Source: Argentina anserina
Lineage: Eukaryota > Streptophyta > Magnoliopsida > Rosales > Rosaceae
DNA length: 64,000 bases
Assembly (NCBI RefSeq): GCF_933775445.1
Contig: NW_026089421.1
Location: forward strand, 62,001-126,000
Direction of reading: 5' to 3'
Notes under the pieces: model-generated
The model's input: the letters and a program-made list of their open reading frames with translations, nothing else
Database searches by the model: none
Told to the model about the DNA's origin: nothing
Program-made: the position numbers and the translations under genes
Shown here: piece by piece, positions 48,027 to 59,393 of the stretch
Position numbering within the stretch: the first letter of the stretch is position 1
Layout of the letters: every line of letters starts with the position of its first letter

Positions 48027-49610
48027 ATGCGAGTTTCTATTGTATTTGAGAATTTTGCAAGTGTGGGAGTGTGTTTCTTTGAAACTGAGTATCTTTACAT
48101 CGTTTGCGTATCTTTACTATTCCAATTGTGTATCTTTACATCGTTTGCGTATCTTCACTATTCCAATTGTGTATCTTTTCATTTCTCGTTTGAGTATCTT
48201 TCTGTAAGGCTTCTGATGCAAGTTTCTATTGTATTTGAGCGTTTTGCAAGTGTGGGAGTGTGTTTCTTTCAAACTGAGTATCTTTACATCGTTTGCGTAT
48301 CTTTACTATTCCAATTGTGTATCTTTTCATTTCTCGTTTGAGTATCTTTCTGTAAGGCTTCTGATGCGAGTTTCTATTGTATTTCAGAGTTTTGCAAGTG
48401 TGGGACTGTGTTTCTTTCAAACTGAGTATCTTTACATCGTTTGCGTATCTTTACTATTCCAATTGTGTATCTTTTCATTTCTCGTTTGAGTATCTTTCTG
48501 TAAGGCTTTCTGATGCGAGTTTCTATTGTATTTGAGAATTTTGCAAGTGTGGGAGTGTGTTTCTTTCAAACTGAGTATCTTTACATCGTTTGCGTATCTT
48601 TACTATTCCAATTGTGTATCTTTTCATTTCTCGTTTGAGTATCTTTCTGTAAGGCTTTCTGATGCGAGTTTCTATTGTATTTGAGAATTTTGCAAGTGTG
48701 GGAGTGTGTTTCTTTCAAACTGAGTATCTTTACATCGTTTGCGTATCTTTACTATTCCAATTGTGTATCTTTACTATTCCAATTGTTTATCTTTACATTG
48801 TTTGCGTATCTTTACTATTCCAATTGTGTATCTTTTCATTTCTCGTTTGAGTATCTTTCTGTAAGGCTTCTGATGCGAGTTTCTATTGTATTTGAGAGTT
48901 TTGCAAGTGTGGGAGTGTGTTTCTTTCAAACTGAGTATCTTTACATCGTTTGCGTATCTTTACTATTCCAATTATGTATCTTTACTATTCCAATTGTTTA
49001 TCTTTACATCGTTTGCGTATCTTTACTATTCCAATTGTGTATCGTTTCATTTCTCGTTTGAGTATCTTTCTGTAAGGCTTCTGATGCGAGTTTCTATTGT
49101 ATTTGAGAGTTCTGCAAGTGTGGGAGTGTGTTTCTTTCAAACTGAGTATCTTTACATCGTTTGCGTATCTTTACTATTCCAATTGTGTATCTTTACATCG
49201 TTTGCGTATCTTTACTATTCCAATTGTGTATCTTTTCATTTCTCGTTTGAGTATCTTTCTGTAAGGCTTCTGATGCGAGTTTCTATTGTATTTCAGAGTT
49301 TTGCAAGTGTGGGAGTGTGTTTCTTTCAAACCGAGTATCTTTACATCGTTTGCGTATCTTTACTATTCCAATTGTGTATCTTTACATTGTTTGCTTATCT
49401 TTACTATTCCAATTGTGTATCTTTTCATTTCTCGTTTGAGTATCTTTCTGTAAGGGTTCTGATGCGAGTGTCTATTGTATTTGAGAGTTTTGCAAGTGTG
49501 GGAGTGTGTTTCTTTCAAACTGATTATCTTTACATCGTTTGCGTATCTTTACTATTCCAATTGTGTATCTTTTCATTTCTCGTTTGAGTATCTTTCTGTA
49601 AGGCTTTCTG
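48027..49610 (+). repeat. Module Y, copy 1 (1,584 bp)
   Basis: Nine units of 189, 148, 149, 149, 211, 211, 189, 189 and 149 bp. Markers are tttgaaactgag, tatcttcac, gatgcaag, gagcgtttt, tttcagag, gtatcgtttc and gagttctgc. Further copies are at 54710-56293 and 57810-59393, and a partial one starts at 63588. Confidence 0.88.
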
Positions 49611-52220
49611 ATGCGAGTTTCTATTGTATTTGAGAATTTTGCAAGTGTGGGAGTGTGTTTCTTTCAAACTGAGTATCTTCACATCGTTTGCGTATCTTTA
49701 CTATTCCAATTGTGTATCTTTACATCGTTTGCGTATCTTCACTATTCCAATTGTGTATCTTTTCATTTCTCGTTTGAGTATCTTTCTATAAGGCTTCTGA
49801 TGCCAGTTTCTATTGTATTTGAGCGTTTTGCAAGTGTGGGAGTGTGTTTCTTTCAAACTGAGTATCTTTACATCGTTTGCGTATCTTTACTATTCCAATT
49901 GTGTATCTTTTCATCGTTTACGTATCTTTACTATTCCAATTGTGTATCTTTTCATTTCCCGTTTGAGTATTTTTCTGTAAGGCTTCTGATGCGAGTTTCT
50001 ATTGTATTTGAGAGTTTTGCAAGTGTGGGAGTGTGTTTCTTTCAAACTGAGTATCTTTACATCGTTTGCGTATCTTTACTATTCCAATTGTGTATCTTTA
50101 CATTGTTTGCGTATCTTTACTATTCCAATTGTGTATCTTTTCATTTCTCGTTTGAGTATCTTTCTGTAAGGCTTCTGATGCGAGTTTCTATTGTATTTGA
50201 GAGTTTTCCAAGTGTGGGAGTGTGTTTCTTTCAAACTGAGTATCTTTACATCGTTTGCGTATCTTTACTATTCCAATTATGTATCTTTACTATTCCAATT
50301 GTTTATCTTTACATCGTTTGCGTATCTTTACTATTCCAATTGTGTATCTTTTCATTTCTCGTTTGAGTATCTTTCTGTAAGGCTTCTGATGCGAGTTTCT
50401 ATTGTATTTGAGAGTTCTGCAAGTGTGGGAGTGTGTTTCTTTCAAACTGAGTATCTTTACATCGTTTGCGTATCTTTACTATTCCAATTGTGTATCTTTA
50501 CATCGTTTGCGTATCTTTACTATTCCAATTGTGTATCTTTTCATTTCTCGTTTGAGTATCTTTCTGTAAGGCTTCTGATGCGAGTTTCTATTGTATTTCA
50601 GAGTTTTGCAAGTGTGGGAGTGTGTTTCTTTCAAACCGAGTATCTTTACATCGTTTGCGTATCTTTACTATTCCAATTGTGTATCTTTACATTGTTTGCT
50701 TATCTTTACTATTCCAATTGTGTATCTTTTCATTTCTCGTTTGAGTATCTTTCTGTAAGGGTTCTGATGCGAGTGTCTATTGTATTTGAGAGTTTTGCAA
50801 GTGTGGGAGTGTGTTTCTTTCAAACTGATTATCTTTACATCGTTTGCGTATCTTTACTATTCCAATTGTGTATCTTTTCATTTCTCGTTTGAGTATCTTT
50901 CTGTAAGGCTTTCTGATGCGAGTTTCTATTGTATTTGAGAATTTTGCAAGTGTGGGAGTGTGTTTCTTTCAAACTGAGTATCTTTACATCGTTTGCGTAT
51001 CTTTACTATTCCAATTGTGTATCTTTACATCGTTTGCGTATCTTCACTATTCCAATTGTGTATCTTTTCATTTCTCGTTTGAGTATCTTTCTATAAGGCT
51101 TCTGATGCCAGTTTCTATTGTATTTGAGCGTTTTGCAAGTGTGGGAGTGTGTTTCTTTCAAACTGAGTATCTTTACATCGTTTGCGTATCTTTACTATTC
51201 CAATTGTGTATCTTTTCATCGTTTACGTATCTTTACTATTCCAATTGTGTATCTTTTCATTTCCCGTTTGAGTATTTTTCTGTAAGGCTTCTGATGCGAG
51301 TTTCTATTGTATTTGAGAGTTTTGCAAGTGTGGGAGTGTGTTTCTTTCAAACTGAGTATCTTTACATCGTTTGCGTATCTTTACTATTCCAATTGTGTAT
51401 CTTTACATTGTTTGCGTATCTTTACTATTCCAATTGTGTATCTTTTCATTTCTCGTTTGAGTATCTTTCTGTAAGGCTTCTGATGCGAGTTTCTATTGTA
51501 TTTGAGAGTTTTCCAAGTGTGGGAGTGTGTTTCTTTCAAACTGAGTATCTTTACATCGTTTGCGTATCTTTACTATTCCAATTATGTATCTTTACTATTC
51601 CAATTGTTTATCTTTACATCGTTTGCGTATCTTTACTATTCCAATTGTGTATCTTTCCATTTCTCGTTTGAGTATCTTTCTGTAAGGCTTCTGATGCGAG
51701 TTTCTATTGTATTTGAGAGTTCTGCAAGTGTGGGAGTGTGTTTCTTTCAAACTGAGTATCTTTACATCGTTTGCGTATCTTTACTATTCCAATTGTGTAT
51801 CTTTACATCGTTTGCGTATCTTTACTATTCCAATTGTGTATCTTTTCATTTCTCGTTTGAGTATCTTTCTGTAAGGCTTCTGATGCGAGTTTCTATTGTA
51901 TTTCAGAGTTTTGCAAGTGTGGGAGTGTGTTTCTTTCAAACCGAGTATCTTTACATCGTTTGCGTATCTTTACTATTCCAATTGTGTATCTTTACATTGT
52001 TTGCTTATCTTTACTATTCCAATTGTGTATCTTTTCATTTCTCGTTTGAGTATCTTTCTGTAAGGGTTCTGATGCGAGTGTCTATTGTATTTGAGAGTTT
52101 TGCAAGTGTGGGAGTGTGTTTCTTTCAAACTGATTATCTTTACATCGTTTGCGTATCTTTACTATTCCAATTGTGTATCTTTTCATTTCTCGTTTGAGTA
52201 TCTTTCTGTAAGGCTTTCTG
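49611..52220 (+). repeat. Module Z, two tandem 1,305-bp copies
   Basis: Copies at 49611-50915 and 50916-52220 each hold units of 189, 189, 189, 211, 189, 189 and 149 bp. Markers are tatcttcac, ctataagg, gatgccag, gagcgtttt, cttttcatcgtttacg, catttcccg and gtatttttctg. The first copy has an additional tatcttcacatcg in its first unit, and the second has ctttccatttc. Confidence 0.9.
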
Positions 52221-53736
52221 ATGCGAGTTTCTATTGTATTTGAGAATTTTGCAAGTGTGGGAGTGTGTTTCTTTCAAACTGAGTATCTTCACATCGTTTG
52301 CGTATCTTTACTATTCCAATTGTGTATCTTTACATCGTTTGCGTATCTTCACTATTCCAATTGTGTATCTTTTCATTTCTCGTTTGAGTATCTTTCTATA
52401 AGGCTTCTGATGCCAGTTTCTATTGTATTTGAGAGTTTTGCAAGTGTGGGAGTGTGTTTCTTTCAAACTGAGTATCTTTACATCGTTTGCGTATCTTTAC
52501 TATTCCAATTGTGTATCTTTTCATCGTTTACGTATCTTTACTATTCCAATTGTGTATCTTTTCATTTCCCGTTTGAGTATTTTTCTGTAAGGCTTCTGAT
52601 GCGAGTTTCTATTGTATTTGAGAGTTTTGCAAGTGTGGGAGTGTGTTTCTTTCAAACTGAGTATCTTTACATCGTTTGCGTATCTTTACTATTCCAATTG
52701 TGTATCTTTACATTGTTTGCGTATCTTTACTATTCCAATTGTGTATCTTTTCATTTCTCGTTTGAGTATCTTTCTGTAAGGCTTCTGATGCGAGTTTCTA
52801 TTGTATTTGAGAGTTTTCCAAGTGTGGGAGTGTGTTTCTTTCAAACTGAGTATCTTTACATCGTTTGCGTATCTTTACTATTCCAATTATGTATCTTTAC
52901 TATTCCAATTGTTTATCTTTACATCGTTTGCGTATCTTTACTATTCCAATTGTGTATCTTTCCATTTCTCGTTTGAGTATCTTTCTGTAAGGCTTCTGAT
53001 GCGAGTTTCTATTGAATTTGAGAGTTTTCCAAGTGTGGGAGTGTGTTTCTTTCAAACTGAGTATCTTTACATCGTTTGCGTATCTTTACTATTCCAATTA
53101 TGTATCTTTACTATTCCAATTGTTTATCTTTACATCGTTTGCGTATCTTTACTATTCCAATTGTGTATCTTTTCATTTCTCGTTTGAGTATCTTTCTGTA
53201 AGGCTTCTGATGCGAGTTTCTATTGTATTTGAGAGTTCTGCAAGTGTGGGAGTGTGTTTCTTTCAAACTGAGTATCTTTACATCGTTTGCGTATCTTTAC
53301 TATTCCAATTGTGTATCTTTACATCGTTTGCGTATCTTTACTATTCCAATTGTGTATCTTTTCATTTCTCGTTTGAGTATCTTTCTGTAAGGCTTCTGAT
53401 GCGAGTTTCTATTGTATTTCAGAGTTTTGCAAGTGTGGGAGTGTGTTTCTTTCAAACCGAGTATCTTTACATCGTTTGCGTATCTTTACTATTCCAATTG
53501 TGTATCTTTACATTGTTTGCTTATCTTTACTATTCCAATTGTGTATCTTTTCATTTCTCGTTTGAGTATCTTTCTGTAAGGGTTCTGATGCGAGTGTCTA
53601 TTGTATTTGAGAGTTTTGCAAGTGTGGGAGTGTGTTTCTTTCAAACTGATTATCTTTACATCGTTTGCGTATCTTTACTATTCCAATTGTGTATCTTTTC
53701 ATTTCTCGTTTGAGTATCTTTCTGTAAGGCTTTCTG
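52221..53736 (+). repeat. Module Z, 1,516-bp form, copy 1
   Basis: This is Z with its 211-bp unit duplicated in tandem (52788 and 52999), so it is 1,305+211 bp. The second 211-bp unit has a tattgaattt leader without the extra T before it, which is unusual. The unit at 52410 has gagagtttt where other Z copies have gagcgtttt. Confidence 0.9.
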
Positions 53737-54182
53737 ATGCGAGTTTCTATTGTATTTGAGAATTTTGCAAGTGTGGGAGTGTGTTTCTTTCAAACTGAGT
53801 ATCTTTACATCGTTTGCGTATCTTTACTATTCCAATTGTGTATCTTTTCATTTCTCGTTTGAGTATCTTTCTGTAAAGCTTCTGATGCGAGTTTCTATTG
53901 TATTTCAGAGTTTTGCAAGTGTGGGACTGTGTTTCTTTCAAACTGAGTATCTTTACATCGTTTGCGTATCTTTACTATTCCAATTGTGTATCTTTTCATT
54001 TCTCGTTTGAGTATCTTTCTGTAAGGCTTTCTGATGCGAGTTTCTATTGTATTTGAGAATTTTGCAAGTGTGGGAGTGTGTTTCTTTCAAACTGAGTATC
54101 TTTACATCGTTTGCGTATCTTTACTATTCCAATTGTGTATCTTTTCATTTCTCGTTTGAGTATCTTTCTGTAAGGCTTTCTG
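53737..54182 (+). repeat. 446-bp truncated Y head
   Basis: Three short units (148, 149 and 149 bp). The first starts as a gagaattttg leader and ends as the second unit of Y, as if one 189-bp unit had been deleted by exchange between adjacent units. It carries the first HindIII-type AAGCTT site (53876-53881). Confidence 0.83.
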
Positions 54183-56293
54183 ATGCGAGTTTCTATTGTA
54201 TTTGAGAATTTTGCAAGTGTGGGAGTGTGTTTCTTTCAAACTGAGTATCTTTACATCGTTTGCGTATCTTTACTATTCCAATTGTGTATCTTTACATCGT
54301 TTGCGTATCTTTACTATTCCAATTGTGTATTTTTTCATTTCTCGTTTGGGTATCTTTCTGTAAGGCTTCTGATACGAGTTTCTATTGTATTTGAGAGTTT
54401 TGCAAGTGTGGGAGTGTGTTTCTTTCAAACCGAGTATCTTTACATCGTTTGCGTATCTTTACTATTCCAATTGTGTATCTTTACATTGTTTCCTTATCTT
54501 TACTATTCCAATTGTGTATCTTTTCATTTCTCGTTTGAGTATCTTTCTGTAAGGGCTCTGATGCGAGTGTCTATTGTATTTGAGAGTTTTGCAAGTGTGG
54601 GAGTGTGTTTCTTTCAAACTGATTATCTTTACATCGTTTGCGTATCTTTACTATTCCAATTGTGTATCTTTTCATTTCTCGTTTGAGTATCTTTCTGTAA
54701 GGCTTTCTGATGCGAGTTTCTATTGTATTTGAGAATTTTGCAAGTGTGGGAGTGTGTTTCTTTGAAACTGAGTATCTTTACATCGTTTGCGTATCTTTAC
54801 TATTCCAATTGTGTATCTTTACATCGTTTGCGTATCTTCACTATTCCAATTGTGTATCTTTTCATTTCTCGTTTGAGTATCTTTCTGTAAGGCTTCTGAT
54901 GCAAGTTTCTATTGTATTTGAGCGTTTTGCAAGTGTGGGAGTGTGTTTCTTTCAAACTGAGTATCTTTACATCGTTTGCGTATCTTTACTATTCCAATTG
55001 TGTATCTTTTCATTTCTCGTTTGAGTATCTTTCTGTAAGGCTTCTGATGCGAGTTTCTATTGTATTTCAGAGTTTTGCAAGTGTGGGACTGTGTTTCTTT
55101 CAAACTGAGTATCTTTACATCGTTTGCGTATCTTTACTATTCCAATTGTGTATCTTTTCATTTCTCGTTTGAGTATCTTTCTGTAAGGCTTTCTGATGCG
55201 AGTTTCTATTGTATTTGAGAATTTTGCAAGTGTGGGAGTGTGTTTCTTTCAAACTGAGTATCTTTACATCGTTTGCGTATCTTTACTATTCCAATTGTGT
55301 ATCTTTTCATTTCTCGTTTGAGTATCTTTCTGTAAGGCTTTCTGATGCGAGTTTCTATTGTATTTGAGAATTTTGCAAGTGTGGGAGTGTGTTTCTTTCA
55401 AACTGAGTATCTTTACATCGTTTGCGTATCTTTACTATTCCAATTGTGTATCTTTACTATTCCAATTGTTTATCTTTACATTGTTTGCGTATCTTTACTA
55501 TTCCAATTGTGTATCTTTTCATTTCTCGTTTGAGTATCTTTCTGTAAGGCTTCTGATGCGAGTTTCTATTGTATTTGAGAGTTTTCCAAGTGTGGGAGTG
55601 TGTTTCTTTCAAACTGAGTATCTTTACATCGTTTGCGTATCTTTACTATTCCAATTATGTATCTTTACTATTCCAATTGTTTATCTTTACATCGTTTGCG
55701 TATCTTTACTATTCCAATTGTGTATCGTTTCATTTCTCGTTTGAGTATCTTTCTGTAAGGCTTCTGATGCGAGTTTCTATTGTATTTGAGAGTTCTGCAA
55801 GTGTGGGAGTGTGTTTCTTTCAAACTGAGTATCTTTACATCGTTTGCGTATCTTTACTATTCCAATTGTGTATCTTTACATCGTTTGCGTATCTTTACTA
55901 TTCCAATTGTGTATCTTTTCATTTCTCGTTTGAGTATCTTTCTGTAAGGCTTCTGATGCGAGTTTCTATTGTATTTCAGAGTTTTGCAAGTGTGGGAGTG
56001 TGTTTCTTTCAAACCGAGTATCTTTACATCGTTTGCGTATCTTTACTATTCCAATTGTGTATCTTTACATTGTTTGCTTATCTTTACTATTCCAATTGTG
56101 TATCTTTTCATTTCTCGTTTGAGTATCTTTCTGTAAGGGTTCTGATGCGAGTGTCTATTGTATTTGAGAGTTTTGCAAGTGTGGGAGTGTGTTTCTTTCA
56201 AACTGATTATCTTTACATCGTTTGCGTATCTTTACTATTCCAATTGTGTATCTTTTCATTTCTCGTTTGAGTATCTTTCTGTAAGGCTTTCTG
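54183..56293 (+). repeat. Modules X and Y, copy 2 (2,111 bp)
   Basis: X is 54183-54709 and Y is 54710-56293. This is a near-exact repeat of 47500-49610, displaced by 6,683 bp. The clearest difference I see is ttttccaag in unit 55556 where unit 48873 has ttttgcaag. Confidence 0.88.
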
Positions 56294-57809
56294 ATGCGAG
56301 TTTCTATTGTATTTGAGAATTTTGCAAGTGTGGGAGTGTGTTTCTTTCAAACTGAGTATCTTCACATCGTTTGCGTATCTTTACTATTCCAATTGTGTAT
56401 CTTTACATCGTTTGCGTATCTTCACTATTCCAATTGTGTATCTTTTCATTTCTCGTTTGAGTATCTTTCTATAAGGCTTCTGATGCCAGTTTCTATTGTA
56501 TTTGAGCGTTTTGCAAGTGTGGGAGTGTGTTTCTTTCAAACTGAGTATCTTTACATCGTTTGCGTATCTTTACTATTCCAATTGTGTATCTTTTCATCGT
56601 TTACGTATCTTTACTATTCCAATTGTGTATCTTTTCATTTCCCGTTTGAGTATTTTTCTGTAAGGCTTCTGATGCGAGTTTCTATTGTATTTGAGAGTTT
56701 TGCAAGTGTGGGAGTGTGTTTCTTTCAAACTGAGTATCTTTACATCGTTTGCGTATCTTTACTATTCCAATTGTGTATCTTTACATTGTTTGCGTATCTT
56801 TACTATTCCAATTGTGTATCTTTTCATTTCTCGTTTGAGTATCTTTCTGTAAGGCTTCTGATGCGAGTTTCTATTGTATTTGAGAGTTTTCCAAGTGTGG
56901 GAGTGTGTTTCTTTCAAACTGAGTATCTTTACATCGTTTGCGTATCTTTACTATTCCAATTATGTATCTTTACTATTCCAATTGTTTATCTTTACATCGT
57001 TTGCGTATCTTTACTATTCCAATTGTGTATCTTTCCATTTCTCGTTTGAGTATCTTTCTGTAAGGCTTCTGATGCGAGTTTCTATTGTATTTGAGAGTTT
57101 TCCAAGTGTGGGAGTGTGTTTCTTTCAAACTGAGTATCTTTACATCGTTTGCATATCTTTACTATTCCAATTATGTATCTTTACTATTCCAATTGTTTAT
57201 CTTTACATCGTTTGCGTATCTTTACTATTCCAATTGTGTATCTTTTCATTTCTCGTTTGAGTATCTTTCTGTAAGGCTTCTGATGCGAGTTTCTATTGTA
57301 TTTGAGAGTTTTGCAAGTGTGGGAGTGTGTTTCTTTCAAACTGAGTATCTTTACATCGTTTGCGTATCTTTACTATTCCAATTGTGTATCTTTACATTGT
57401 TTGCGTATCTTTACTATTCCAATTGTGTATCTTTTCATTTCTCGTTTGAGTATCTTTCTGTAAGGCTTCTGATGCGAGTTTCTATTGTATTTCAGACTTT
57501 TGCAAGTGTGGGAGTGTGTTTCTTTCAAACCGAGTATCTTTACATCGTTTGCGTATCTTTACTATTCCAATTGTGTATCTTTACATTGTTTGCTTATCTT
57601 TACTATTCCAATTGTGTATCTTTTCATTTCTCGTTTGAGTATCTTTCTGTAAGGGTTCTGATGCGAGTGTCTATTGTATTTGAGAGTTTTGCAAGTGTGG
57701 GAGTGTGTTTCTTTCAAACTGATTATCTTTACATCGTTTGCGTATCTTTACTATTCCAATTGTGTATCTTTTCATTTCTCGTTTGAGTATCTTTCTGTAA
57801 GGCTTTCTG
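56294..57809 (+). repeat. Module Z, 1,516-bp form, copy 2
   Basis: 211-bp units are duplicated at 56861 and 57072. Unlike copy 1, unit 57072 has the common tattgtattt leader. Private changes are gtttgcatatc (unit 57072) and tttcagactt (unit 57472); the latter recurs at 60572. Confidence 0.88.
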
Positions 57810-59393
57810 ATGCGAGTTTCTATTGTATTTGAGAATTTTGCAAGTGTGGGAGTGTGTTTCTTTGAAACTGAGTATCTTTACATCGTTTGCGTATCTTTAC
57901 TATTCCAATTGTGTATCTTTACATCGTTTGCGTATCTTCACTATTCCAATTGTGTATCTTTTCATTTCTCGTTTGAGTATCTTTCTGTAAGGCTTCTGAT
58001 GCAAGTTTCTATTGTATTTGAGCGTTTTGCAAGTGTGGGAGTGTGTTTCTTTCAAACTGAGTATCTTTACATCGTTTGCGTATCTTTACTATTCCAATTG
58101 TGTATCTTTTCATTTCTCGTTTGAGTATCTTTCTGTAAAGCTTCTGATGCGAGTTTCTATTATATTTCAGAGTTTTGCAAGTGTGGGACTGTGTTTCTTT
58201 CAAACTGAGTATCTTTACATCGTTTGCGTATCTTTACTATTCCAATTGTGTATCTTTTCATTTCTCGTTTGAGTATCTTTCTGTAAGGCTTTCTGATGCG
58301 AGTTTCTATTGTATTTGAGAATTTTGCAAGTGTGGGAGTGTGTTTCTTTCAAACTGAGTATCTTTACATCGTTTGCGTATCTTTACTATTCCAATTGTGT
58401 ATCTTTTCATTTCTCGTTTGAGTATCTTTCTGTAAGGCTTTCTGATGCGAGTTTCTATTGTATTTGAGAATTTTGCAAGTGTGGGAGTGTGTTTCTTTCA
58501 AACTGAGTATCTTTACATCGTTTGCGTATCTTTACTATTCCAATTGTGTATCTTTACTATTCCAATTGTTTATCTTTACATTGTTTGCGTATCTTTACTA
58601 TTCCAATTGTGTATCTTTTCATTTCTCGTTTGAGTATCTTTCTGTAAGGCTTCTGATGCGAGTTTCTATTGTATTTGAGAGTTTTCCAAGTGTGGGAGTG
58701 TGTTTCTTTCAAACTGAGTATCTTTACATCGTTTGCGTATCTTTACTATTCCAATTATGTATCTTTACTATTCCAATTGTTTATCTTTACATCGTTTGCG
58801 TATCTTTACTATTCCAATTGTGTATCGTTTCATTTCTCGTTTGAGTATCTTTCTGTAAGGCTTCTGATGCGAGTTTCTATTGTATTTGAGAGTTCTGCAA
58901 GTGTGGGAGTGTGTTTCTTTCAAACTGAGTATCTTTACATCGTTTGCGTATCTTTACTATTCCAATTGTGTATCTTTACATCGTTTGCGTATCTTTACTA
59001 TTCCAATTGTGTATCTTTTCATTTCTCGTTTGAGTATCTTTCTGTAAGGCTTCTGATGCGAGTTTCTATTGTATTTCAGAGTTTTGCAAGTGTGGGAGTG
59101 TGTTTCTTTCAAACCGAGTATCTTTACATCGTTTGCGTATCTTTACTATTCCAATTGTGTATCTTTACATTGTTTGCTTATCTTTACTATTCCAATTGTG
59201 TATCTTTTCATTTCTCGTTTGAGTATCTTTCTGTAAGGGTTCTGATGCGAGTGTCTATTGTATTTGAGAGTTTTGCAAGTGTGGGAGTGTGTTTCTTTCA
59301 AACTGATTATCTTTACATCGTTTGCGTATCTTTACTATTCCAATTGTGTATCTTTTCATTTCTCGTTTGAGTATCTTTCTGTAAGGCTTTCTG
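57810..59393 (+). repeat. Module Y, copy 3 (no X before it)
   Basis: The nine-unit Y order is complete (1,584 bp) but directly follows Z. It has AAGCTT at 58138-58143 and a private ctattatattt in the leader of unit 58147. Absence of X shows that modules move independently of one another. Confidence 0.88.
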
